Below, one piece after another: positions 1-5,544 of a stretch of DNA of 9,783 nucleotides. Positions within the stretch are counted from its first letter, which is position 1; each line of letters opens with the position of its first letter. The translations under genes were made by a program, and so were the position numbers. The stretch is from Phycisphaerae bacterium (GTDB lineage: Bacteria; Planctomycetota; Phycisphaerae; Sedimentisphaerales; Anaerobacaceae), in the NCBI GenBank assembly GCA_030602845.1, contig JAUVYZ010000053.1, positions 1 through 9,783 on the forward strand. The letters are read 5' to 3'. Under the pieces are notes generated by a model. It was not told where the DNA came from. It worked only from the letters and a program-made list of their open reading frames with translations, and did no database searches.

Positions 1-2
1 CT

Positions 3-233
3 TTCCGATTGGAATACGACAATGCGAACCACCAAATGGGTCCGTTTGAAGGTGCTTTCCGCCCGGTTGGTAACATTCTGGTTGGCGGGACCGGCAAATG
101 GAAAGCGGCCAAATTCACGCTGCCGCAGTGCCGCTTTATGAATCGGTGCAACGGCACCGACTTTCGTATTGTCATTCTTGGCGGCGACTTGGCGCTTGCC
201 ATAAGCAGGATTAAGCTTGTAAGAACGAGGTGA
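3..233 (+). CDS. C-terminal end of an unidentified protein (5' partial)
   Basis: An open frame enters from the left edge and stops at TGA 231-233, leaving about 76 residues. No start codon is needed inside the window; the TTG at position 9 is simply an internal leucine. The piece is rich in Gly, Phe and Asn, with a segment reading KFTLPQCRFMNRCNGTDFRI near its middle. From memory, similar segments end large extracellular planctomycete proteins with beta-sandwich, carbohydrate-binding-like tails; this is a loose resemblance, not an assignment. The stop codon overlaps the first copy of a palindromic repeat, so the repeat may lie in, or have replaced, the original 3' end. No clear terminator follows. 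Function unknown. Confidence 0.6.
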   Translation, partial: FRLEYDNANHQMGPFEGAFRPVGNILVGGTGKWKAAKFTLPQCRFMNRCNGTDFRIVILGGDLALAISRIKLVRTR

Positions 234-270
234 GCCCGTTAGAGGGACCCCGCCTTGCAGGGACTCAAAT
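231..270 (+). repeat. Palindromic dispersed repeat, copy A
   Basis: This 40-nt element starts on the stop codon of the upstream partial gene. It matches copy B at 8405-8445 in 35 of 41 aligned columns, with one single-base gap. The longest identical run includes GTTAGAGGGACCCCGC. The right half is self-complementary: CCC and GC pair with GC and GGG around a CTT loop with one C/A mismatch, and GAG pairs with CTC outside. Here the copy is probably untranslated, in contrast to copy B. Confidence 0.75.
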
Positions 271-796
271 AAGACGCCTTTTCTACGAATTATCCACTAA
301 CAATGTAATTTTTCGACAAAGTCTTACATTTTTTAGGGATTTGAGCATACGGTTAGTCCGCAAGTCGGCCGGTAGATATAATTTTGGAACGCGATTTGCG
401 AGGGCAGATATAACTTCTTTATTCCAAACAACTTACACCCCCCAATCTTTGATTTTGGATGGGTTGGGAAAGCGGCGGTAAAAGATTATATCAATTTCAG
501 CCGGTATCTTTGGCTTTGCCGAAAGAAAACTGTAAGAGGCGGAGGTTAAGTTATCAACAGGTTATCCACAACGCCGAAATGCTTGCGAGCGCAAGTTTGA
601 TAGATGTCTTAATGGCCGTATAATGCAAAAAAAACTTCGGGATTGTATAAGTCCTTGTGAATAAAAGTTATAGACAAAATAGCAGCCGGATGAGGTATTT
701 AATATTTTTGTTTTTTAAGTTGTGCTAAAGCGGCGGGCAATTATACAGTACAGTAATACTCAATATTTGAATTATTTATTTGGCAAGGACCATACA
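234..796 (+). other. Long gene-free region, candidate origin or control region
   Basis: About 560 nt without a convincing gene. A frame at 230-481 stays open, but it begins inside the repeat, has a GTG start overlapping the upstream stop, lacks a ribosome binding site, and encodes nothing recognisable. The region holds repeat copy A, five DnaA-box-like 9-mers between 290 and 676, a 6-bp hairpin (CTTGCG 582-587 with CGCAAG 590-595), a bulged hairpin at 508-525, and an AT-rich part from about 695 to 783. The final 12 nt carry the RBS of the methyltransferase gene (AAGGA 785-789). No convincing promoter for that gene was found. Confidence 0.55.
290..676. promoter_or_regulatory. Cluster of five DnaA-box-like 9-mers
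   Basis: Compared with TTATNCACA: TTATCCACT at 290-298 (8/9), TTATCAACA at 551-559 (8/9), TTATCCACA at 562-570 (perfect), TTATTCACA on the minus strand at 656-664 (perfect) and TTATAGACA at 668-676 (8/9). The middle two lie head to tail, 11 bp apart start to start, like paired boxes in bacterial origins. An AT-rich stretch follows at about 695-783. Four of the five sites fall within 126 nt. The sites are seen directly; their use as an origin or as DnaA-controlled regulation is inference. No dnaA, dnaN or parAB gene is in the window, though planctomycete origins need not sit beside dnaA. Confidence 0.5.
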
Positions 797-1807
797 ATGA
801 AAGAAGCGTTGATTTCTATTGGCGAATCAGTCCACGCTTCAATCCCGAAGACCGGCAAGGAAATGGCACAGTTGGCCGAACTCGGCCCCGATGCGTATTC
901 GGCTCCGAGTCCGCCACAAGGCGGATTAAACTATATCAAGTCCCTGATTGAATCGCAGGCGGCTGATGGTGCCGATTACATAGCAGTCAATCTCGACGCC
1001 TTCGGGGAGAGCGAGCCGCAGGTTGCTGTTGATATGATGGTCGAATACGTCAGGATGGTCCGCAAATGGGGCAACGGCGTGCCGGTTTGCATCGACAGCA
1101 GCAACGATGATATTCTGATAGCCGGTTTGAAGGAGTGGTATTCGGAAAATTCGAAATTCGAAATTCGAAATTCGAAATTCCCGGCCGGTGGCCGGGCGCA
1201 GCCACTTATAAATTCGGTCAAGGTTTATACGATGGACAACCTGCTGCCTCTAAAAGAGCATTTCGACTATGCGTTCATCGGCCTTTTGGTCAGCGAAGAA
1301 GCGCCTGCCGGCCCGGGCGGCTCGCACTCGGTTGATGAGCTGTATTCTCTCGCAAAGCAGATTTTTGATGCGGCGGTTGGACAATACGGCTTTAAGAGCA
1401 AAGAGATATTCTTCGATTCGACTGTGTTTCCGTTAGCGATAGATATGCCGATGGAATCGGGTGTGCCGGGCTATACCTACCGGGCGTTTGAGACAATAAA
1501 GAAGATTAAGAGCGACACGAAGATGAAGGGGGTGCATTGCTCGCTTGGGGTAAGTAACTGCGTGCGCGATTTGCCGGGTCGGAAAATCGGCGTCTGCAGG
1601 GCATACGTCGCAAAGGCAATGGAGTACGGCCTTGACGCCGCCATTGTCAACGTGGCACATCATTATGGGCAGGTTGAGCCGGCCCCGGAATTGTTAGAGC
1701 TGGTTGATGCCTACGCAAAGATGGACGGCTCGGCTGAAAAGATGAACGAAGCGATGGCGTTAATGGGCAAATTCTGCCGGGAGAACAGAAAACACGGTAA
1801 GACTTGA
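797..1807 (+). CDS. Pterin-binding (methyltetrahydrofolate-type) methyltransferase-like protein
   Basis: A 336-residue soluble protein resembling the pterin-binding TIM-barrel family (dihydropteroate synthase, AcsE/MetH-type methyltetrahydrofolate:corrinoid methyltransferases and MtrH). Visible family features are GADYIAVNLDAFG at 58-70, VPVCIDSSND at 95-104, LINSVKVY at 137-144, and GVSNCVRDLPGRK at 251-263 followed by GLDAAIVN at 278-285, where methyltransferases have G-S-N-x-S-x-G-L-P. These would bind the pterin; the methyl acceptor is unknown because no corrinoid protein is nearby. ATG 797 is chosen because AAGGA lies 7 nt upstream; a GTG at 722 would add 25 residues without an RBS. Residues about 116-135 are an extra segment encoded by a heptamer array and hairpin, apparently inserted between a barrel strand region and the next. 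The gene ends 6 nt before the convergent YbjQ gene. Confidence 0.8.
   Translation: MKEALISIGESVHASIPKTGKEMAQLAELGPDAYSAPSPPQGGLNYIKSLIESQAADGADYIAVNLDAFGESEPQVAVDMMVEYVRMVRKWGNGVPVCIDSSNDDILIAGLKEWYSENSKFEIRNSKFPAGGRAQPLINSVKVYTMDNLLPLKEHFDYAFIGLLVSEEAPAGPGGSHSVDELYSLAKQIFDAAVGQYGFKSKEIFFDSTVFPLAIDMPMESGVPGYTYRAFETIKKIKSDTKMKGVHCSLGVSNCVRDLPGRKIGVCRAYVAKAMEYGLDAAIVNVAHHYGQVEPAPELLELVDAYAKMDGSAEKMNEAMALMGKFCRENRKHGKT
1147..1180 (+). repeat. In-frame heptamer tandem array (AAATTCG), about 4.9 copies
   Basis: Four perfect AAATTCG units at 1147-1174 are followed by AAATTC at 1175-1180. The array lies inside the methyltransferase gene and is translated as NSKFEIRNSKF. A 7-bp unit shifts frame each copy, so three units spell seven residues and both strands stay open. 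The unit contains AATT and, across the junction, TTCGAA, so the array is also largely self-complementary. It resembles in form the short tandemly repeated heptamers (STRR) of cyanobacteria. Confidence 0.9.
1180..1196 (+). repeat. Perfect 7-bp inverted repeat next to the heptamer array
   Basis: CCCGGCC (1180-1186) and GGCCGGG (1190-1196) are exact reverse complements around a GGT loop. The hairpin directly abuts the AAATTCG array and is translated as PAGGR within the methyltransferase. Together the array and hairpin probably form one inserted block of about 60 nt. There is no T run, so it is not a terminator. Confidence 0.75.
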
Positions 1808-1813
1808 TCAAGC

Positions 1814-2134
1814 CTATTTCTTTTTCAATTTGACGGCCGTGCCATAGGCAAGAAGCTCTGCTGCCCCTGCCATTACCGCCGAGGTAGTAAAGCGCGTACA
1901 GACAATTCCGTCGGCGCCTTTGCTTTCGGCATCAGCAATCAGCCGGTCAAAGGCTTGTTCACGGGATTCGGCCAGCATTTTCGTATATTCGGTAATCTCA
2001 CCTCCTACCAGGGTTCGCAAGCTCGCCATAATGTCTTTGCCGACGTGCCTGGCCCGGATTGTATTGCCCTTCACCAAACCCAGAGTTTTAATGATTTCGT
2101 AATCCGCGAAGTCATCTTGTGTCGTAATCAGCAT
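1814..2134 (-). CDS. YbjQ/UPF0145 family protein (DUF74)
   Basis: A 106-residue protein with the full pattern of the YbjQ/UPF0145 family, named in databases as putative heavy-metal binding. It has an N-terminal start LITTQDD, the central GGEITEYTKMLAESREQA, and the C-terminal pair GADGIVCTRF and ELLAYGTAVKL. Length equals the usual family length (about 105). The family forms compact, probably pentameric beta-sandwich assemblies; the biochemical role is not settled. ATG 2132-2134 is supported by AGGAGG just upstream on the minus strand. The gene lies 9 nt downstream of the two-helix membrane protein, so the two should be cotranscribed. The stop is 6 nt from the convergent methyltransferase stop, leaving no room for a separate terminator. 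Confidence 0.92.
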   Translation of the reverse strand: MLITTQDDFADYEIIKTLGLVKGNTIRARHVGKDIMASLRTLVGGEITEYTKMLAESREQAFDRLIADAESKGADGIVCTRFTTSAVMAGAAELLAYGTAVKLKKK

Positions 2135-2143
2135 TCTAACCTC

Positions 2144-2347
2144 CTATTTCTCAACATTCTTTGAATAGTGGTCATCTTCCTTGCTTGACAAACGGTCCTT
2201 GACGACCTTTGCAAACAAGAGGCCAATACCAAGTATTGCCACCAGCCCAATGATGCCGAATGGGAAAGCGGCAATCATTCCGACCAGCATTGCAATCAGC
2301 CAGCATACAGCGACGATTAACAGTAGAATATATCCGATTTTTTCCAT
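2144..2347 (-). CDS. Small two-helix membrane protein, function unknown
   Basis: A 67-residue protein with two hydrophobic segments (about residues 5-26 and 28-48) separated only by a short Ala-Phe-Pro-Phe-Gly turn, then a charged tail (VKDRLSSKEDDHYSKNVEK). This predicts a helical hairpin in the inner membrane with the charged tail on one side. The ATG at 2345-2347 has AGGAG about 8 nt upstream on the minus strand. It is the first gene of a tight pair with the YbjQ gene. Small membrane partners are common beside YbjQ-type genes, but I cannot name a family with certainty. A promoter candidate lies at 2425-2454. Confidence 0.85.
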   Translation of the reverse strand: MEKIGYILLLIVAVCWLIAMLVGMIAAFPFGIIGLVAILGIGLLFAKVVKDRLSSKEDDHYSKNVEK

Positions 2348-2577
2348 CTCAATAACTCCTTATGTTAACCTCATTGAACAAAGGGCGCTTAACCCTGGAT
2401 TACACCGCCTGATTGCCGTAACACATTACAGCGTTTTGTACTTTATTATTTCAATGTACCTGATATTTATGCGTTTTACAAGAGTTTATGCGCGATATTT
2501 AAACCGATATTTCCCGGAAGACTTGTACCCAGCCACGTCACTATTGCATTGGGGACGTTTGTTTACTTTACCAGAAT
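2348..2577 (-). other. Intergenic gap between zupT and the two-helix gene
   Basis: 230 nt without a supported gene. It carries the minus-strand promoter candidate at 2425-2454. No clear hairpin plus T run follows the zupT stop. The segment is AT-rich. A plus-strand frame that stays open through it has no ribosome binding site and overlaps two real genes on the other strand, so it is not counted. Confidence 0.6.
2425..2454 (-). promoter_or_regulatory. Sigma70-type promoter candidate for the two-helix/YbjQ pair
   Basis: Read on the minus strand: TTGAAA (2454-2449), an 18-nt spacer, then TGTAAT (2430-2425). Each hexamer matches the consensus at 5 of 6 positions. Transcription would start near 2417 and give a leader of about 70 nt. 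The existence of the match is seen; activity is inferred. Confidence 0.45.
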
Positions 2578-3357
2578 CTAAAGCATCGATAGACTCACAG
2601 CCATTATTAACATACCCAGGACTATACCTAAAATGACGGTATGGCCGTGACCATAACGATGAGCCATAGGGAGCAGTACATCCACTGAGATATATACCAT
2701 AATGCCTGCGATGAATGCCGAAAGGGCCGCAAGAAGAAGCGGTGTTAAGAACGGCAGTAATATCAGGTAACCCACAATAGCTCCTGCGGGCTCAGCAGTA
2801 CCGGAAAGGAAAGAGTAGATGAACGCTTTATTTTTATTGCCTGTTGCGTAAAGAATAGGTACTGATATCGAGATACCCTCCGGGATGTTGTGAATAGCTA
2901 TCGCCACGGCTATAAACAGGCCGAGTTTCAAATCACTGAGAGCTGTTCCAAAAATGGCTAATCCTTCGGGGAAGTTATGAATCCCAATGGCTAATGCGGT
3001 CAAAAGCCCGGTTTTCATAAGGGGCCCCTCCACTTTCTTTGCCATGGTATCATCAAGTCCCTCATAGTGATGAGGATTCTCTACTTCTGGTATTAACATA
3101 TCAATCAATCCGATGAAAGCTATCCCTATGAAGAAGGCAGCGAGGCCCCGGATTTGGCCCACAGTCTCCAGAGCTTCTGGCAGAAGTTTCATAAAGGATA
3201 CATAAATCATCACGCCGGCAGACAAGCCCAGTGAAAAGGACAGGTAAATTATCTTTGGTTTCCTAATGAAATAGGCAATGGCACTTCCTATTCCTGTAGA
3301 AAGACCTGCAATAGCTGTAAGTATTAGAGCGGCAATGACATTTTTCGGTACGTCCAT
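2578..3357 (-). CDS. zupT: ZIP family divalent metal transporter (ZupT-like)
   Basis: A 259-residue inner-membrane protein of the ZIP family, in the ZupT/GufA-like branch that takes up zinc and other divalent metals. The two hallmark metal-site motifs are present on helices four and five: HNFPEG at 127-132 and HNIPEG at 156-161. A GTAEP motif with Glu189 lies on the following helix. About eight hydrophobic segments can be seen. The cytoplasmic loop at about 90-113 is short and has only one His pair (HH 96-97) of the His-rich loop many ZIPs carry; another His-rich stretch (HRYGHGH) is at 233-239. ATG 3355-3357 has a modest AGGG about 6 nt upstream. Length is as expected for ZupT. Exact metal preference cannot be read from sequence. 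Confidence 0.93.
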   Translation of the reverse strand: MDVPKNVIAALILTAIAGLSTGIGSAIAYFIRKPKIIYLSFSLGLSAGVMIYVSFMKLLPEALETVGQIRGLAAFFIGIAFIGLIDMLIPEVENPHHYEGLDDTMAKKVEGPLMKTGLLTALAIGIHNFPEGLAIFGTALSDLKLGLFIAVAIAIHNIPEGISISVPILYATGNKNKAFIYSFLSGTAEPAGAIVGYLILLPFLTPLLLAALSAFIAGIMVYISVDVLLPMAHRYGHGHTVILGIVLGMLIMAVSLSML

Positions 3358-3407
3358 AATTGGCCCTGATTATCGAATGACTGAATATATTAGCTGCTAT
3401 GCGGAAC

Positions 3408-3436
3408 ATAATAGTAGCGCAGGGAACTTTTAGCAA
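3408..3436 (-). promoter_or_regulatory. Sigma70-type promoter candidate for zupT
   Basis: On the minus strand: TTGCTA (3436-3431), 17-nt spacer, TATTAT (3413-3408), matching consensus at 4/6 and 5/6. The start would fall near 3400, about 40 nt before the zupT ATG. It lies back to back with the plus-strand promoter at 3480-3508, so the 210-nt gap acts as a divergent control region. No obvious Zur-type palindrome was seen. Confidence 0.4.
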
Positions 3437-3479
3437 ATTCATTTTTTCAATCTGAAGCGCCGCCGGATAGATTTTACTC

Positions 3480-3508
3480 TTGACCCCTGAAGCCATCCTT
3501 TGTAAAAG
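3480..3508 (+). promoter_or_regulatory. Promoter of the GH127/GH141-like operon
   Basis: TTGACC (3480-3485), exactly 17 nt, TAAAAG (3503-3508). The same hexamers at the same spacing, with matching flanks (ATTTTAYTC before, CCCTKAA and CTTTGT in the spacer), recur at 7539-7567 upstream of another gene. Conservation between two unrelated genes is the main support. The leader would be about 50 nt. A perfect TTGACA at 3522-3527 has no usable -10 at normal spacing. Confidence 0.6.
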
Positions 3509-3567
3509 CAGTATCCGCTTATTGACAGTGAAATGTTGATTGTCCAAAACCGAAAAAGGAGCAAAAT

Positions 3568-5544
3568 ATGGAAAAGATTCAAGTGTTAAAGAGTTACACT
3601 TTTTCAATTATGGTTATCGTGTTGTTTACACTTTTAACAGGATGCCAAATGGAGGAATCGCATAAAATGACCCGCCTGGGGCAGGTGCCGTTCACCGACG
3701 TGGCGTTTGCGGATGAGTTCTGGGCGCCGCGGATTGAGACCAACCGCAAGGTAACTGTCCCCTACGCTTTCAAGAAGTGCGAGGAAACCGGACGCATCAG
3801 TAACTTCGCCAAGGCCGGAGGCCTGATGGAAGGAAAATTCGAGGGCATCTACTTTAATGATTCGGACCTTTACAAGGTGATAGAAGGAGCTGCCTATTCC
3901 CTGAAAAACCATCCCGACCCGGAACTTGAGAAATATGTTGACGGGGTGATTGATAAAATCGCGGCGGCTCAATGGGAGGACGGTTATCTTTATACCTTTT
4001 ATTCCGTGCCGCGGCGACAACCGGAAAAGCGGTGGACTAACGTTCGAGGCAAACATGAGCTTTACTGTGCGGGGCACTTTTTCGAAGGGGCCGTCGCTTA
4101 TTACCAGGCCACCGGAAAAAGAAAGGTTCTTGATGTTGCAATCAGGCTTGCCGATTATATTGATTCGGTTTTCGGTCCCGACAAAAAACGTGATGTGCCC
4201 GGTCACGAGGAAATAGAGATAGGTCTGGTGAAGCTGTATCGCGTAACGGGCAACGAGAAGTACCTCAAGCTGGCGAAGTTCTTTCTCGATGAGCGCGGCC
4301 GGGCCGAGGGACACAAACTCTATGGCCCGTACAGCCAGGACCATAAGCCGGTGGTTGAGCAGGACAAGGCGGTTGGTCACGCCGTCCGAGCCGGTTACCT
4401 GTATTCCGGAATGGCGGATGTTGCTGCCCTGACCGGTGATGCCAATTATGTCAAGGCGCTCGACCGGATATGGCAGGACGTCGTCTCGAAAAAGCTGTAT
4501 CTGACCGGTGGTGTCGGCGCCCGACGCGGCGGCGAATCCTTCGGTAACGATTACGAGCTGCCCAACAAGACGGCCTATTGCGAGACCTGTGCCGCCATCG
4601 CCAACGCTATGTGGAACCATCGCCTGTTCCTGCTGCACGGCGAGGCAAAGTATATCGACGTTCTGGAACGGGTAATCTACAATGGGTTCCTTTCGGGCAT
4701 TTCCCTAAGTGGGGACAAGTTCTTCTATCCGAACCCATTAGCCAGTGATGGCAAACACCAGCGAAGCCCGTGGTTCGGCTGCGCCTGCTGTCCCACGAAC
4801 ATCGTGCGTTTTATGCCGTCGCTTCCCGGATATGCTTACGCGCACCGGGGCGACATTGTGTATGTGAATCTTTTCGTCGGCGGAAGCGCTACAATTAAGA
4901 TGGATGACAATACCGTGCGTCTAAGGCAGGAGACGCGCTACCCCTGGGATGGAGATGTGAAGATTACGGTTGAGCCGAAACGTTCGAAGGAATTCGCGAT
5001 TTACGTTCGAATTCCCGGCTGGGCCCAGAATCAACCCGTGCCCAGCGACTTGTACCGGTATTTGAACAAGAGCCGAAAGAAAGTAACACTCAAGGTCAAC
5101 GGCAAGCCGTTTGCTCTGGATATGGATAAGGGCTTCACCCGCATCCGCCGGAAGTGGAAGAAAGGCGATGTAGTCAAACTGACTTTACCTATGCCGATAC
5201 GGCGCGTGCTGAGCCACGAAAATGTCAAGGACAATGCGGGAAAGGCGGCGCTGCAGCGCGGTCCAATAGTATATTGTGCTGAATGGCCGGACAACGGCGG
5301 ACGGGTGAGCAACCTTGTCTTACCGGATGACGCAGCGCTTAGGCCCGAATACCACAAGGACATGCTGAGCGGTGTTGCCGTAATTCGGGGTAAGGCCAGC
5401 AGTTCGTATTCCAGCAAAGATGGAAAATATACGGTAACGAAGGAGCAAGACTTTGCCGCGATTCCCTACTACGCCTGGGCGCACCGCGGCAAGGGTGAGA
5501 TGGCAGTGTGGCTGGCTCGGTCCGCCGAAGGAGAAAGCAAATGA
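3568..5544 (+). CDS. GH127 (DUF1680) glycoside hydrolase lipoprotein
   Basis: A 658-residue member of GH127, the (alpha/alpha)6-barrel family typified by the beta-L-arabinofuranosidase HypBA1; another known GH127 activity is removal of aceric acid from rhamnogalacturonan II. All catalytic residues can be placed: Glu323 in GGESFG (acid/base), Glu339 and Cys341 in CETC, and Cys407 and Cys408 in CACC, where Cys407 is the expected nucleophile and Glu339, Cys341, Cys407 and Cys408 the zinc ligands. The spacings equal HypBA1 (Glu322, Glu338, Cys340, Cys417, Cys418) in the first part. The N-terminus is a lipoprotein signal with LLTGC and Cys26, so the enzyme is probably membrane-anchored. C-terminal beta-sandwich domains follow from about residue 430. 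ATG 3568 has AAGGAG 6 nt upstream. The stop overlaps the next start (ATGA). Substrate is inferred only. Confidence 0.93.
   Translation: MEKIQVLKSYTFSIMVIVLFTLLTGCQMEESHKMTRLGQVPFTDVAFADEFWAPRIETNRKVTVPYAFKKCEETGRISNFAKAGGLMEGKFEGIYFNDSDLYKVIEGAAYSLKNHPDPELEKYVDGVIDKIAAAQWEDGYLYTFYSVPRRQPEKRWTNVRGKHELYCAGHFFEGAVAYYQATGKRKVLDVAIRLADYIDSVFGPDKKRDVPGHEEIEIGLVKLYRVTGNEKYLKLAKFFLDERGRAEGHKLYGPYSQDHKPVVEQDKAVGHAVRAGYLYSGMADVAALTGDANYVKALDRIWQDVVSKKLYLTGGVGARRGGESFGNDYELPNKTAYCETCAAIANAMWNHRLFLLHGEAKYIDVLERVIYNGFLSGISLSGDKFFYPNPLASDGKHQRSPWFGCACCPTNIVRFMPSLPGYAYAHRGDIVYVNLFVGGSATIKMDDNTVRLRQETRYPWDGDVKITVEPKRSKEFAIYVRIPGWAQNQPVPSDLYRYLNKSRKKVTLKVNGKPFALDMDKGFTRIRRKWKKGDVVKLTLPMPIRRVLSHENVKDNAGKAALQRGPIVYCAEWPDNGGRVSNLVLPDDAALRPEYHKDMLSGVAVIRGKASSSYSSKDGKYTVTKEQDFAAIPYYAWAHRGKGEMAVWLARSAEGESK
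5528..5544 (+). promoter_or_regulatory. RBS and ATGA stop/start overlap coupling the two glycosidase genes
   Basis: AAGGAG at 5528-5533 lies inside the last codons of the GH127 gene, 7 nt before ATG 5541. The TGA of GH127 is 5542-5544, so the two genes overlap by the four bases ATGA. This fixes the downstream start and indicates translational coupling and roughly equal output. Confidence 0.85.

Noticed and set aside
230..481. An 83-codon frame with a GTG start overlapping the first stop (GTGA)
   Set aside because: It starts within the palindromic repeat, lacks an RBS and a recognisable fold, and lies in the probable non-coding region.
722..796. GTG 722 as the methyltransferase start, adding 25 residues
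   Set aside because: No RBS precedes it and the extra residues do not look like the family; ATG 797 has AAGGA at proper distance.
1147..1180. CRISPR array
   Set aside because: The units are contiguous 7-mers without spacers; no CRISPR repeats or cas genes are in the window.
1803..1812. Perfect 10-bp palindrome CTTGATCAAG between the convergent stops
   Set aside because: Too short without a loop to be a terminator and easily explained by chance; no T run suited to termination beside it on the plus strand apart from the coding TTTCTTTTT.
3522..3527. Perfect -35 hexamer TTGACA upstream of GH127
   Set aside because: The sequence 16-18 nt downstream is CAAAAC-like with no usable -10, and a conserved promoter lies just upstream.
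3634..4638. A 334-codon antisense frame opposite the GH127 gene
   Set aside because: All catalytic motifs are on the plus strand; the antisense product resembles nothing and its openness follows from codon bias.
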